DNA from: an uncultured Sphaerochaeta sp.
GTDB lineage: Bacteria > Spirochaetota > Spirochaetia > Sphaerochaetales > Sphaerochaetaceae
Direction of reading: 5' to 3'
DNA: 64,000 bases
NCBI RefSeq assembly: GCF_963677075.1
Contig: NZ_OY781873.1
Location: 248,001-312,000, forward strand
The notes under the pieces are model-generated. The model did no database searches, had not been told where the DNA came from, and worked only from the letters and a program-made list of their open reading frames with translations. The translations under genes were made by a program, and so were the position numbers. Positions 1-8,613 of this stretch are shown here, one piece after another (the stretch's first letter is position 1; every line of letters starts with the position of its first letter).

Positions 1-1
1 T

Positions 2-646
2 GTACGGGCTATTCCAGCACTCCTTACCCCGATCATTCTTTTGGTGGGTATCTACACCGGTGTTACGACCCCCACAGAAGCTGGAGCAATTGCAGGGCTC
101 TATGCCATGATCGTCTCGATCTTCGCCTACAGAGCCATGGGATTCAAGGATTTGATGAATGTTATCCGTGACACCATCAAGGATGTCGGGGCGACCAGTA
201 TCATGATCGGTGCGGCAGCTATCATCAGCTATATTGTCGCTCGTGAACAGCTTGCAGCAAATATCGGAAACTGGATCCTGGGCTTCACTGCGAACAAGTA
301 TACGTTCCTCTTCTTGGTGAACATAGTTATCCTCATCCTGGGAATGTTCATGGATACCTCGACAATCCAGCTGGTGTTTGTACCCATCATGATCCCCGTC
401 GCTTCAGCCTTGGGAATCGATATGATTCACTTTGGCCTGGTAGTAACGTTCAATATGATGGTGGGTCTCTCCACCCCGCCCTTTGGAATGCTGCTGTTCA
501 TAACCAGCGGAATTTCCGGGACACCTCTCAAGGGTGTCATGAAGGAGATACTCTGGCCACTGACTGTAATGTTGATTGTCTTGGTGATTATCACCTACTT
601 CCCCGAAGTCACTCTATTCCTGCCGAAAGCAACCGGCCTCATGTAA
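2..646 (+). CDS. TRAP transporter large permease (DctM family), C-terminal part
   Basis: The reading frame runs off the left edge, so only the last ~214 residues are present. They are strongly hydrophobic with several membrane segments and carry the family-typical stretch IYTGVTTPTEAGAIAGLYA and the loop GLSTPPFGMLLF. DctM is the 12-TM subunit of the tripartite ATP-independent periplasmic transporters, which take up organic acids with Na+ and a periplasmic binding protein. The small permease and binding protein should lie just left of the window. The stop codon is 12 bp before a DapA-family gene on the same strand, followed by an HpcH/HpaI aldolase, so the substrate is probably a keto-acid or sugar acid. 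The TTG at 41 is an internal leucine, not a start. Family assignment is firm; substrate is inferred. Confidence 0.9.
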   Translation, partial: VRAIPALLTPIILLVGIYTGVTTPTEAGAIAGLYAMIVSIFAYRAMGFKDLMNVIRDTIKDVGATSIMIGAAAIISYIVAREQLAANIGNWILGFTANKYTFLFLVNIVILILGMFMDTSTIQLVFVPIMIPVASALGIDMIHFGLVVTFNMMVGLSTPPFGMLLFITSGISGTPLKGVMKEILWPLTVMLIVLVIITYFPEVTLFLPKATGLM

Positions 647-658
647 GGAGAATTTGTA

Positions 659-1582
659 ATGCAAGAACAATATAATGGTTGCTGGCCAACCATGATCACC
701 CCATTCACAGAAGACAACAAGGTAGACTTCCAGGGTGTCAAGAATCTCACAGACTGGTACATAGACCGGGGATGTGATGGCATCTTTGCAGTTTGCCAGT
801 CCAGTGAGATGTTCTTCCTCACTCCTCAGGAAAAGCTCGATATTGCAAAGGCAGTGGTCGAAGCAGCAGAGGGCAGAGTCAAGGTTATCGCAAGTGGACA
901 TACCGCTGATGACCACCAAGCACAAATCCAGGAGCTCGGAGCAATGGCTGAGACGGGTGTGGATGCTGTGGTACTGGTATCGAACAGGATGGCCAAGGAA
1001 GAGGAAGGAGAAGATGTCTTCAGAAAGAATGCTGAAGATATCTTTACCCAGCTTCCTTCCGTCACTTTTGGATTGTACGAATGCCCCTACCCCTATCTCA
1101 GGCTATTGAGTGATGACTTTCTTCATTGGGCTGCGCATGAGGACAAGTTGGTCTTCCTTAAGGATGTTTCCTGCTCCCTTGAGATCGAGAAGCGACGTGT
1201 TGAACTGGTAAAAGGGACCAAGCTTGCGCTCTTCAATGCCAATACCGCTACCGTGCTCGATTCATGGATTGCCGGATATGACGGGTACAATGGAGTAATG
1301 GCAAACTTCCATATCGATATTTATAAGTGGTTATATGAGCATTTCCGGGAGGATGAAGCGTTGGCCAGACGTGTGAGCGATTTCCTTACGGTAACAGCGA
1401 TCACCGAAGCAAGGGCCTACCCCATCAATGCAAAATATCACTATGCACAGACGGACATTCCCATGAGTCTGGTGACCCGTTCAAAGCCAGTCTCCTTACT
1501 CAATGAGAATGCACGCCTTGAAATCGCCAGCTTGATCCGGATGGAGAGAGCAATGCGAACTGAATTGGGATTGAAGCAATGA
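659..1582 (+). CDS. Dihydrodipicolinate synthase/N-acetylneuraminate lyase family aldolase
   Basis: A 307-residue TIM-barrel aldolase of the DapA/NanA family, a normal length. The Schiff-base lysine is visible in VFLKDVS and the proton-relay tyrosine in LYECPYPY. The usual GTTGE substrate loop is instead CQSSEM (about residues 46-51), which argues against lysine biosynthesis and for another 2-keto acid. It follows the TRAP permease by 12 bp behind the ribosome-binding site AAGGAG, and its stop overlaps the next aldolase start by 4 bp, so all three are one transcript. A catabolic retro-aldol step on an imported acid is the likely role. Family certain, substrate unknown. Confidence 0.85.
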   Translation: MQEQYNGCWPTMITPFTEDNKVDFQGVKNLTDWYIDRGCDGIFAVCQSSEMFFLTPQEKLDIAKAVVEAAEGRVKVIASGHTADDHQAQIQELGAMAETGVDAVVLVSNRMAKEEEGEDVFRKNAEDIFTQLPSVTFGLYECPYPYLRLLSDDFLHWAAHEDKLVFLKDVSCSLEIEKRRVELVKGTKLALFNANTATVLDSWIAGYDGYNGVMANFHIDIYKWLYEHFREDEALARRVSDFLTVTAITEARAYPINAKYHYAQTDIPMSLVTRSKPVSLLNENARLEIASLIRMERAMRTELGLKQ

Positions 1583-2343
1583 ACCGTGGAAACGAGTTTC
1601 GAAAGAGATTGCTGGAAGGCACGGCCCTTGGGGGCCATGTCTTCCTCAATGATCCTGCAATTACTGAAGCACTTGCCCGACATGGCTACGATTTCATCTG
1701 GATTGATGCTGAGCATGGACCATTTGACAAGCAGAACCTATTGATGCACATCATGGCAGCAAATGCAGGTGGTGCAGGAGCCTTTGTACGAGTAGCCAGC
1801 CAAGAAATGGATATCATCAAGCCCGTTCTTGAAATGGGTATTGATGGGATCATCATTCCCATGGTCCTAAATGAAGTTGAAGCAAAGCAGGTACTTGATC
1901 TCTGCCTGTATCCTCCCAAAGGCACGCGGGGTTTTGGCCCCAGACGTGCGATAGGATACAACAGCCAGAACCTCAAAACCTACCTGGAACAAAGTGAAGA
2001 GAGTTTTATCAGGATCATCCAGATAGAGCATGTGGAGGCCGTACACCATGTGGAAGCCATCCTCTCTTTGCCTGCACTGGACGCAATCATTATTGGCCCG
2101 AATGATCTCTCTGGATCCATCGGTCATTTGGGAAATCCTTTACATCCAGATGTACTTGCCTTGGCTGAAATTGCGATCAAGGCGGCAAAGGAAGCAAAGA
2201 AACCTGTGGGTGTTTCCATCGGTCCTGATGCAAAGACGATTGAGATATACAAGGCACTGGGAGTGGATTTTTTCAGCTGTGGGGATGATATTTCCTTCTT
2301 ACAGCAAGGTGCAAGACAGACCATTTCCATGGTGCGTAAGTAG
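1579..2343 (+). CDS. HpcH/HpaI aldolase family protein
   Basis: A 254-residue metal-dependent class II pyruvate aldolase of the HpcH/HpaI family (relatives: RhmA, GarL, HpaI). The characteristic blocks are FIWIDAEHGPFD near residue 40, the Glu in RIIQIEHVEAV and the substrate loop GPNDLSGSIG around residue 176. Such enzymes cleave 2-keto-3-deoxy sugar acids or 4-hydroxy-2-oxo acids to pyruvate or an aldehyde. It starts inside the stop codon of the preceding DapA-type gene (ATGA overlap), giving coupled translation. Two different aldolases in one operon suggest two successive or alternative cleavage steps, or that one acts as a lyase/dehydratase. The exact substrate cannot be read from sequence. 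Confidence 0.85.
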   Translation: MNRGNEFRKRLLEGTALGGHVFLNDPAITEALARHGYDFIWIDAEHGPFDKQNLLMHIMAANAGGAGAFVRVASQEMDIIKPVLEMGIDGIIIPMVLNEVEAKQVLDLCLYPPKGTRGFGPRRAIGYNSQNLKTYLEQSEESFIRIIQIEHVEAVHHVEAILSLPALDAIIIGPNDLSGSIGHLGNPLHPDVLALAEIAIKAAKEAKKPVGVSIGPDAKTIEIYKALGVDFFSCGDDISFLQQGARQTISMVRK

Positions 2344-2395
2344 CTGTAGAAAGAATTGAGAAGAATCGATATGCTGTATTGAGACGGAGGTTAGC

Positions 2396-3124
2396 ATGGA
2401 TATTTCGAACATTTCGCTTACTCGGACAAATCTAAGTTCGCAGGTTGCTGACCATCTGGAAGAATACATACTCTCCTCCCCAAAAAGCAAGGTCTCCGAG
2501 AAACTCCCTTCAGAAATGAAACTTGCAAAACAGTACAACGTAAGCCGCCCAGTAATCAGGGAAGCTATGAAACTATTGCAGGAGAGAGGTCTTATCTCAT
2601 TGAAGAATGGTAGTGGTGCATATATCACTCGTCCTGAAACCGATACGGTGATGAATGCCATCAACCGTATCATGCAGGTAGACCATATTAAATCTGAGGA
2701 TTTGACTCAGGTACGCGAGATTCTTGAACTCTCCTCAGCCGATCTTGCAGTACAGAAAATTACAGATGAAGATCTCCAGAAGATGGATCTAATCCTTTCC
2801 AAGTTTGAGGATAAAACGCTCCCATTGAAGGAACGTGTCAAGCTGGATGAACAGTTTCATTTGACCATTGCACAGGCTGGTGGCAATGAGTTGCTATGTA
2901 TGTTTATCGGCGTTCTGACATCCCTCCTCCGCGATTACATGGGAAAGGGGATCCTTGTAGAAGGCGGTATTGAAGATGCAATCTCCCGCCACCGGGAAAT
3001 CTACCAAGCCTTCTGCAATAGAGATAGGCAAGCTGTGCATCATGCAATGGCTGAACACCTCAAGGTATCTAGTCTCAACGTACAATTCTTTGACAAGAAA
3101 GGTGCAACCGCTAAAACGAAGTAA
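2396..3124 (+). CDS. FadR-subfamily GntR transcriptional regulator
   Basis: A 242-residue regulator. The N-terminal winged helix-turn-helix contains LPSEMKLAKQYNVSRPVIREAM, followed by the wing GLISLKNGSGAYIT. The C-terminal part (about 95-230) is an all-helical FCD ligand domain with its metal-binding histidines in HLTIAQAGGNE and SRHREIYQAF. FCD regulators usually sense organic acids from the pathway they control. It lies 52 bp after the aldolase on the same strand with its own strong site ACGGAGG before ATG, so it probably represses the TRAP/aldolase operon and itself. The match to the family is clear; the effector is inferred. Confidence 0.88.
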   Translation: MDISNISLTRTNLSSQVADHLEEYILSSPKSKVSEKLPSEMKLAKQYNVSRPVIREAMKLLQERGLISLKNGSGAYITRPETDTVMNAINRIMQVDHIKSEDLTQVREILELSSADLAVQKITDEDLQKMDLILSKFEDKTLPLKERVKLDEQFHLTIAQAGGNELLCMFIGVLTSLLRDYMGKGILVEGGIEDAISRHREIYQAFCNRDRQAVHHAMAEHLKVSSLNVQFFDKKGATAKTK

Positions 3125-3213
3125 CGTACTAAAACACCTTTTCCTTATGACAAACCTCCCATACCCTGTTATGCTATTGGTATATCACGCACTTTTTGGT
3201 AGGGAGGTCTTGC

Positions 3214-4284
3214 ATGAGTTTATTACTACCGGACATAGACCCAAGACGTATCAGTCTCGCGCAAAAGATCTTTGACCAACAGTTCGAACAAGACCCCAGA
3301 CTTGAACAGGAGATGGATGATCGACGGAAACGTCTCATGTTCCAAGACATACTCTACAACTTCGACTTCCTTTCAACTGCAGTACAAATCGGAGATGAGA
3401 AGCTCTTCACGAACTATGCAGTCTGGCTCTATGAGTTGCTCTGTAACCTGATGAAAGACCTCGACCGTGATCGCATCAAGGACCAGATGGTGCATCACTA
3501 CGAAATACTGAAGATCTTCTGTGACAAGCTCTTTGAAGAAGAAACAATGATTGCTTCCGCAAAAACCATCCTTGATGCAGCTATTGATGCAACTGAAGAT
3601 GCAATGGACAACTACCAGGTATCTGAAGCCTTTCTCGAAGGTCCTCATCTTCCCATCCGAAGAGCATTTCTTAACGCACTTCTTAGGAGTGAAACCCAGA
3701 AGGCGATCCAAATCATTGAAGATGCAAGAAAAGACGGACTAAGTCTGGAAGAGCTCTATGAGGATGTTATACGTCTCAGCATGCAGGAAGTCGGAGAACT
3801 CTGGTACCAGAACAAGATAACCGTGGACAAGGAACATTACGCTACCTCCACCACCCAGATGATTCTCGCTCGCTTCTATCCATACATTTTCAACCAGAGA
3901 CCAGTAGACAAGAAAATCCTTACCTGTTGCATTGGCAGCGAGCTTCATGAGATGGGAGGAAGAATGGTAGCCGACCTTTTTGAATATCATGGATGGGAAA
4001 GCGTCTACCTTGGGGCAGCGGTCCCTATTCCTTCTTTAGTAAGCGCAGTGGCAGAGCATCAACCCGATCTGGTTGCACTCTCGGTCACCATGCCCCAACA
4101 CCTCCAAACCTGTTATCTAGCGGTAAAGACATTAAAAGAGAAATACCCTTCCCTACTCGTTGCAGTTGGGGGAAGAGCATTCAAAACGAGTGGGGGCATG
4201 TATAAGACATGGCCCATCGATGTGTATACAGACCTTGCAACAGAGTTGGTCCTTTGGGCTGATAAGGTGGATGCCAAATCATGA
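3214..4284 (+). CDS. Free-standing cobalamin-binding sensor with CarH-like light motif
   Basis: A 356-residue soluble protein. Residues ~1-110 are helical and unrecognised; ~110-230 resemble the four-helix bundle that caps B12 domains; ~230-340 are a Rossmann-type B12-binding domain. The cobalt-ligand histidine is H245 in ELHEMG (E243-x-H-x-x-G248, a variant of DxHxxG). The cap holds W197 and E207-H208, which is exactly the Wx9EH motif that in CarH photoreceptors positions adenosylcobalamin for light sensing. Unlike CarH there is no MerR DNA-binding domain. The start is the ATG at 3214 behind AGGGAGGT. Its stop overlaps the next gene, a GGDEF protein, by 4 bp, so output is probably c-di-GMP. 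Methyltransferase or corrinoid-protein function is less likely because no methyltransferase lies nearby. Light sensing is inferred. Confidence 0.8.
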   Translation: MSLLLPDIDPRRISLAQKIFDQQFEQDPRLEQEMDDRRKRLMFQDILYNFDFLSTAVQIGDEKLFTNYAVWLYELLCNLMKDLDRDRIKDQMVHHYEILKIFCDKLFEEETMIASAKTILDAAIDATEDAMDNYQVSEAFLEGPHLPIRRAFLNALLRSETQKAIQIIEDARKDGLSLEELYEDVIRLSMQEVGELWYQNKITVDKEHYATSTTQMILARFYPYIFNQRPVDKKILTCCIGSELHEMGGRMVADLFEYHGWESVYLGAAVPIPSLVSAVAEHQPDLVALSVTMPQHLQTCYLAVKTLKEKYPSLLVAVGGRAFKTSGGMYKTWPIDVYTDLATELVLWADKVDAKS

Positions 4285-5315
4285 ACCACTCATTCTTCGT
4301 CCGCACTGATACAAAAAAAGTAGTGCAAGAGACCTACTGGTCGAAACCCATATCATTGGCCATGCCCTTCAAGACCACCTTGGAGTCTCTGTTTCAACAA
4401 GATGATAAAGATCGTTTCAACACAATCTTCTCCAATGCAATAGATCATGAGACTGAAGTCTTTTGCGCTCATATACCTATTATTGAGGAACAGGAGCAAC
4501 TCTGTTTCTTCATTGCCAGTGCTAAAAAATTTGTGTATGTATTGGCATTGGATTATCTTGCTAATCTTCCTTCCTCTATCCAGGAAGCACACAACCAGGT
4601 CATCTTTGCCATGATCAAGCAATTTGCTGTGTTGCGCGGTGAACAACTGATGCACGCCTCGGAAGAAGTGTACAACCACTTTGAAGAGATCCAAAAACTC
4701 AACAATGATTTGGTCAATACACAACGCCAGTTGCAACGGGCAAACCGAAAATTGGAACAGCTGAACCTGGAGCTGAATAACCGCCTTGTCAAGGATGCAT
4801 TGACCGGCTTGGTAAGTCGCTATCAGTACCACTCCGAGATGCAAACGGTCATCCAAGAGAATCCCCATGATCAAGGGCTCTTCGTCTTCATCGACATTGA
4901 TGACTTCAAACAAGTCAATGATAATTATGGACATGCCATAGGAGACCAGTACTTGGTGGGATTCTCAGCTCGTCTTTCCAGCCTCTCCTGTACAGGAGTC
5001 TCCATCGCCATGCGCATTGCTGGAGATGAGTTCGGACTCTACCTCCATGGGCTGGAAGCAACTGATGAAGCAGTCGTTCAGCATTTTTATCAAACCTTTA
5101 CATCCCACGTGACAAAAGATCCTATTCATACCGATGCAGGGGACCTTCCTATCTGCTGCAGCCTTGGTATGGCTATCTATAACAAAGACACTACCAACTT
5201 GTTTGAGCTCATCGAGTATGCCGACTTCGCAATGTACCAGGCAAAACGCTCAGGGAAGAATTCCTATTGCGTGTTTGACAAAAAAGCCTATGAAGCAGAA
5301 AAAAACGAAGATTGA
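4281..5315 (+). CDS. GGDEF-domain protein, probable diguanylate cyclase
   Basis: A 344-residue soluble protein. Residues ~1-110 form an unrecognised N-terminal domain, ~110-170 a helix with strong coiled-coil character (repeated Leu/Asn heptads around QLQRANRKLEQLNLELNN), and ~170-335 a GGDEF domain. The signature is AGDEF at 247-251; the metal-binding Asp in FIDIDDFKQVND and the YGH turn are intact, so synthesis of c-di-GMP is plausible. No RxxD inhibitory site precedes the signature, so product inhibition may be missing. Translation is coupled to the upstream cobalamin sensor through ATGA. The natural reading is a two-protein switch in which the sensor acts on the N-terminal or coiled-coil region. 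Confidence 0.85.
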   Translation: MNHSFFVRTDTKKVVQETYWSKPISLAMPFKTTLESLFQQDDKDRFNTIFSNAIDHETEVFCAHIPIIEEQEQLCFFIASAKKFVYVLALDYLANLPSSIQEAHNQVIFAMIKQFAVLRGEQLMHASEEVYNHFEEIQKLNNDLVNTQRQLQRANRKLEQLNLELNNRLVKDALTGLVSRYQYHSEMQTVIQENPHDQGLFVFIDIDDFKQVNDNYGHAIGDQYLVGFSARLSSLSCTGVSIAMRIAGDEFGLYLHGLEATDEAVVQHFYQTFTSHVTKDPIHTDAGDLPICCSLGMAIYNKDTTNLFELIEYADFAMYQAKRSGKNSYCVFDKKAYEAEKNED

Positions 5316-5356
5316 CGCTTGACCTTCACGCAACGTCAGGGTGTATGTATCTATCT

Positions 5357-6106
5357 ATGAAGTATACGATCAAAGAAATGGTTGAGCTAAGTGGAGTAAG
5401 CGAACGTACCCTCCGTTACTGGGAGGAGTATGGTCTCCTCACCCCTGTTAGGCACCCTCAGAATGGATACCGACTCTATGGTAAAAAGGAATTGCTGGTG
5501 ATACAGCAGATTCTTTTCTATCGGGAGCTGGAATTCTCCTTAAAAACCATCAAGTCCTTACTTGATGATCCAAATTTTGAAGCCGGGAGCGCCTTGGAAA
5601 GACAGAGGGAACTGCTCCTTGAAAAACGTAACAAGCTCGACCAGCTCATACAGACCATTACGTATACCATCCAAGAAAGCAAAGGAGAGATCACCATGAG
5701 TGACAAAGAGCATTTTGAAGGTTTCAAGAAGCAGATGATTGCTGAGAATGAAACACAATATGGTGAAGAAATTCGCCAGAAGTACGGAGAGGAAACCGTA
5801 GAGAAGGCAAATGCACAGATGATGGGAATGAACGAGGGAACCTATAAAAAGTTTACAGCATTGGGGAATGAGGTGTTAGAAAAACTCCAGGCAGCCGCAA
5901 AAGAAGGAGACCCTACCAGCCCTCTCGCCAGGGAAGTGGCATCACTCCATGCCGAATGGCTCCGCTTCACGTGGCCCCACTACTCAGCGGAAGCTCATCG
6001 GGGCATCGTACAGATGTACACAGACGATGAGCGGTTTGGGGCCTACTACCAAGGCAACGCCCAATTCCTTAAGGATGCAGTTAATCATTTCCTGGAAGGA
6101 GAATAA
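5357..6106 (+). CDS. MerR-family regulator with TipAS drug-recognition domain
   Basis: A 249-residue protein. The N-terminal MerR winged helix-turn-helix is MKYTIKEMVELSGVSERTL and the following RYWEEYGLLTPVR; a coiled-coil dimer helix covers ~75-115. The C-terminal ~120 residues match the TipAS domain (HAEWLRFTWPHYSAEAHRGI and an MYTDDERFGAYY block), which binds hydrophobic antibiotics and other drugs in TipA, Mta and SkgA. It would activate a drug-response promoter, probably its own. The start is uncertain: ATG 5357 fits the MerR consensus; the in-frame ATG at 5345 and TTG at 5312 also exist and none has a well-spaced ribosome-binding site. It ends 1 bp from the convergent DUF1801 gene. Confidence 0.85.
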   Translation: MKYTIKEMVELSGVSERTLRYWEEYGLLTPVRHPQNGYRLYGKKELLVIQQILFYRELEFSLKTIKSLLDDPNFEAGSALERQRELLLEKRNKLDQLIQTITYTIQESKGEITMSDKEHFEGFKKQMIAENETQYGEEIRQKYGEETVEKANAQMMGMNEGTYKKFTALGNEVLEKLQAAAKEGDPTSPLAREVASLHAEWLRFTWPHYSAEAHRGIVQMYTDDERFGAYYQGNAQFLKDAVNHFLEGE

Positions 6107-6107
6107 T

Positions 6108-6467
6108 CTATTTCTTTCTTTCCAATAGGAAAGCTATTCTAAACCGAATAATTCTCTCAATCACATCAAGGGGCAATGCAGACCCAAAGGGGATCTGAAT
6201 TGCTCCTTTACTTGTATGATAGGGAGCCAATGCTTCCTGGAACTCTTCAATCGCTTCAGGAAGCGGATAGAGGCCAATATGGTTCTTGAAAGCTGCCATA
6301 TGGATGATATCCCCACCACCAGGCAAGCTGAAGGTAGGCATCCTCCACTTGATGGACTCCACCACATCAGGAACTACCTCATGGACCAGAGTACGTATCT
6401 GGTCCAAGGGTATTCTCTTCTCTTTCTCAAGTTCTGCAATATAGGCATCTACTTCCTGTGCATACAT
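6108..6467 (-). CDS. DUF1801 family protein (YdhG-like)
   Basis: A 119-residue protein of the DUF1801 fold. Typical blocks are VHEVVPDVVESIKWRMPTF, the MAAFKNHIGLYPLPEAI strand-loop and SKGAIQIPFGSALPLDVI. The fold is frataxin-like; the B. subtilis relative YdhG/Fra has been proposed as an iron chaperone, but most members have no proven job. The ATG at 6467 is preferred because GAGGA sits before it; an upstream start at 6503 would run into the neighbouring gene. It lies 10 bp downstream of the aldo/keto reductase stop on the same strand, so the two are cotranscribed. Confidence 0.8.
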   Translation of the reverse strand: MYAQEVDAYIAELEKEKRIPLDQIRTLVHEVVPDVVESIKWRMPTFSLPGGGDIIHMAAFKNHIGLYPLPEAIEEFQEALAPYHTSKGAIQIPFGSALPLDVIERIIRFRIAFLLERKK

Positions 6468-6477
6468 GACTTTTCCT

Positions 6478-7479
6478 CTACTCCCATTTCTCCAGAAGAG
6501 CATCCAACTCAGAGAGCTCTTCTGAGGAGAATGTAGACGGCTTGTCCAATGCCTTTAAGTTCTGGAGCAACTGCGCCTTGCTGCTGGCACCAATGAGTAC
6601 ACTGGTTACTTTCTCATTCTTGAGCAGCCAACTGATGGCAAGCTCAGAGAGGCTCTGACTCCTTCTTGTAGCTATCTTATTAAGCTCATTGAGCAGGGTA
6701 ACTCGCTCCTTCGTGATTGAATCAGCCTTCAGGAATCGATTTTCACTTGCCCGTGAGCCTTCTGGAATGTTTCCATCAAGATAGCGTGAAGTCAACAACC
6801 CTTGGGCAAGGGGAGAGAAACAGATGGTTCCTGCCTGGTTACCCATGGCATTCAGCAAATCATTCTCTTCCACCCAGCGGTCCAGCATCGAGTACCGTAC
6901 CTGGTTCAATACACAGGGAGTTCCCATTTCTTTAAGTAATTTGATTGCCTTTACTGCCTCTTCTGCACGGTAATTACTGATTCCCACATACAGGGCTTTT
7001 CCCTGACGGACCAAATGGGCAAGCGCTCCCATGGTCTCCTCAAGAGGGGTGTTGGGGTCAGGGCGGTGGTGGTAGAAAATATCCACGTAATCAAGACCCA
7101 TTCGCCTCAAAGATTGGTCGCAGCTGCTGATCAGGTACTTACGGCTACCCCACTCACCATATGGTCCTGGCCACATATAGTAGCCTGCCTTGCTGGAAAT
7201 AATCAGCTCATCCCGGTAAGGAGCGAGGTCGTGTTTCAGAATGGAGCCAAACCGCTCTTCTGCGCTGCCAGCGGGAGGGCCGTAGTTGTTCGCCAAATCA
7301 AAATGGGTAACACCAAGGTCAAATGCAGTGGTGAGAATACTCCGACATACACCGTCGTCAGCCTCTGCACCAAAATTGTGCCAGAGTCCCAAGGAGAGCT
7401 CAGGAAGGCGGAGTCCGCTCTTACCTGCATACCGATACCGCATGGAATCATATCGTGTTTCGTTTGCTGTATAACTCAT
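6478..7479 (-). CDS. Aldo/keto reductase, YghZ/GPR-like
   Basis: A 333-residue TIM-barrel NADPH-dependent oxidoreductase, normal length. The catalytic tetrad is visible: Asp and Tyr in HFDLANNYGPP, Lys in IISSKAGYYMWPGPYGEWGS, His in FYHHRPDP. The insert YYMWPGPYGEWGSRKYL is typical of the YghZ group, which reduces L-glyceraldehyde 3-phosphate and methylglyoxal; these often also resemble potassium-channel beta subunits. A C-terminal cofactor-binding segment (SVLIGASSKAQLLQNL) is present. It is first in a short operon with the DUF1801 gene and divergent from an M20 peptidase, 63 bp away. Detoxification of reactive aldehydes is the probable role. Confidence 0.87.
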   Translation of the reverse strand: MSYTANETRYDSMRYRYAGKSGLRLPELSLGLWHNFGAEADDGVCRSILTTAFDLGVTHFDLANNYGPPAGSAEERFGSILKHDLAPYRDELIISSKAGYYMWPGPYGEWGSRKYLISSCDQSLRRMGLDYVDIFYHHRPDPNTPLEETMGALAHLVRQGKALYVGISNYRAEEAVKAIKLLKEMGTPCVLNQVRYSMLDRWVEENDLLNAMGNQAGTICFSPLAQGLLTSRYLDGNIPEGSRASENRFLKADSITKERVTLLNELNKIATRRSQSLSELAISWLLKNEKVTSVLIGASSKAQLLQNLKALDKPSTFSSEELSELDALLEKWE

Positions 7480-7506
7480 ACTCTTACTATATCCGACAAG
7501 TTGGTG

Positions 7507-7536
7507 TGGTCAAAGCCTTTTTGCCTGTGGTATAGT
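7507..7536 (+). promoter_or_regulatory. Probable sigma-70 promoter of the M20 peptidase gene, leaderless
   Basis: TGGTCA at 7507-7512, an 18-bp spacer and TATAGT at 7531-7536. The -10 box ends only 6 nt before the ATG at 7543, which has no Shine-Dalgarno sequence, so transcription would start at or next to the start codon. Confidence 0.45.
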
Positions 7537-7542
7537 CAGCAC

Positions 7543-8613
7543 ATGCAAAACCTTATAGACACCTTTTTAAAATTGGTTTCTTTCGACTCAGTCTCCTATG
7601 AAGAAGACCAGATCGCACTCTTCTTGGAAACAGCACTGCTTCAGGCAGGACTCCATACAGAATACGATGAGGGGGAGAATTTGTATGGCTTCCTTCCCGG
7701 GAAAGGCCGGACCATTCTGCTCAATGCCCATATGGATACTGTCGATCTAGCTAGAGGAGCAAAGGTTGTCGAAGATGGGGGAAATCTAAGGAGTGACGGA
7801 ACCACCGCTCTCGGCGCTGATGACAAGGCAGCTATCGCGGCCATCCTGGTCGCTCTCGATACCATAAAACAGCAAAAGATTGCGCATCCAAATATCGTGG
7901 TACTCTTCACCAGAAGTGAAGAACAAGGACTGGTAGGAGCACAGAGCATTGATGTTAGTAAGCTCTCTTCTGTATCCCATGGATTCACGTTTGATGCCTC
8001 GGGCCCCGTGGGAGGAGCAATCAGCGCTGCTCCCTCACAGGACAAGATAGAAGCGGTATTCCATGGAAAGGGAGCTCATGCCGGATTCAAACCAGAGACT
8101 GGTATCAGTGCCATCCAGATGGCAAGCCAGGCAGTGACCAATATGCAATTACTCAGAATCGATGAAGAGACCACCGCAAATGTGGGGTCATTCATTGCTC
8201 CGGGAGCCAAGAACATCGTATGTGACCAGGCGACCCTGGTCTTTGAGGCAAGAAGCCTTGATCCAAAGAAACTGGCAGCACAATCAAGGAGCATGATCGA
8301 TGCAATGAAAAATGCGGCCAAGGATCATGGCGGAAGCGTCGATATTACCCATGAACATCAGTATGAGGCATATCACCATCGGGAGGATGCAACAGTACTG
8401 AAGCACTTCCAGGAGGCGTGTGGAAGGCTGGGAATATCTGTGAGGCTTGCCCCTACGCTCGGGGGAAGTGATGCCAATGTCTTGAACAAGCTGGGTATAG
8501 AGACCCTTGTCTGCACCTCCGGTTATGAAGAACCTCATACAAAGAGTGAATATATTCCTATAAAAGAACTGGAGAACCTGTTCTCCTTGGTATTGGAGTT
8601 AATTACCTTATGA
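7543..8613 (+). CDS. M20 family metallopeptidase, PepT-like
   Basis: A 356-residue cytoplasmic zinc di- or tripeptidase of the M20 family. The metal ligands are seen in NAHMDTVD, in GADDKAAIAA, in FTRSEEQGLVGA (catalytic Glu pair) and near the C-terminus in EEPHTKSEY. The lid domain includes FHGKGAHAGFKPETGISAI. The ATG at 7543 begins the conserved N-terminus; the frame is open upstream but that part lies antisense to the aldo/keto reductase and is not coding. No ribosome-binding site is seen and a -10 box lies 6 nt upstream, suggesting a leaderless message. Its stop overlaps the ketopantoate reductase start by 4 bp. Confidence 0.85.
   Translation: MQNLIDTFLKLVSFDSVSYEEDQIALFLETALLQAGLHTEYDEGENLYGFLPGKGRTILLNAHMDTVDLARGAKVVEDGGNLRSDGTTALGADDKAAIAAILVALDTIKQQKIAHPNIVVLFTRSEEQGLVGAQSIDVSKLSSVSHGFTFDASGPVGGAISAAPSQDKIEAVFHGKGAHAGFKPETGISAIQMASQAVTNMQLLRIDEETTANVGSFIAPGAKNIVCDQATLVFEARSLDPKKLAAQSRSMIDAMKNAAKDHGGSVDITHEHQYEAYHHREDATVLKHFQEACGRLGISVRLAPTLGGSDANVLNKLGIETLVCTSGYEEPHTKSEYIPIKELENLFSLVLELITL

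Noticed and set aside
7015..7542. Upstream open extension of the M20 peptidase
   Set aside because: Entirely antisense to the aldo/keto reductase; the conserved protein starts at 7543.
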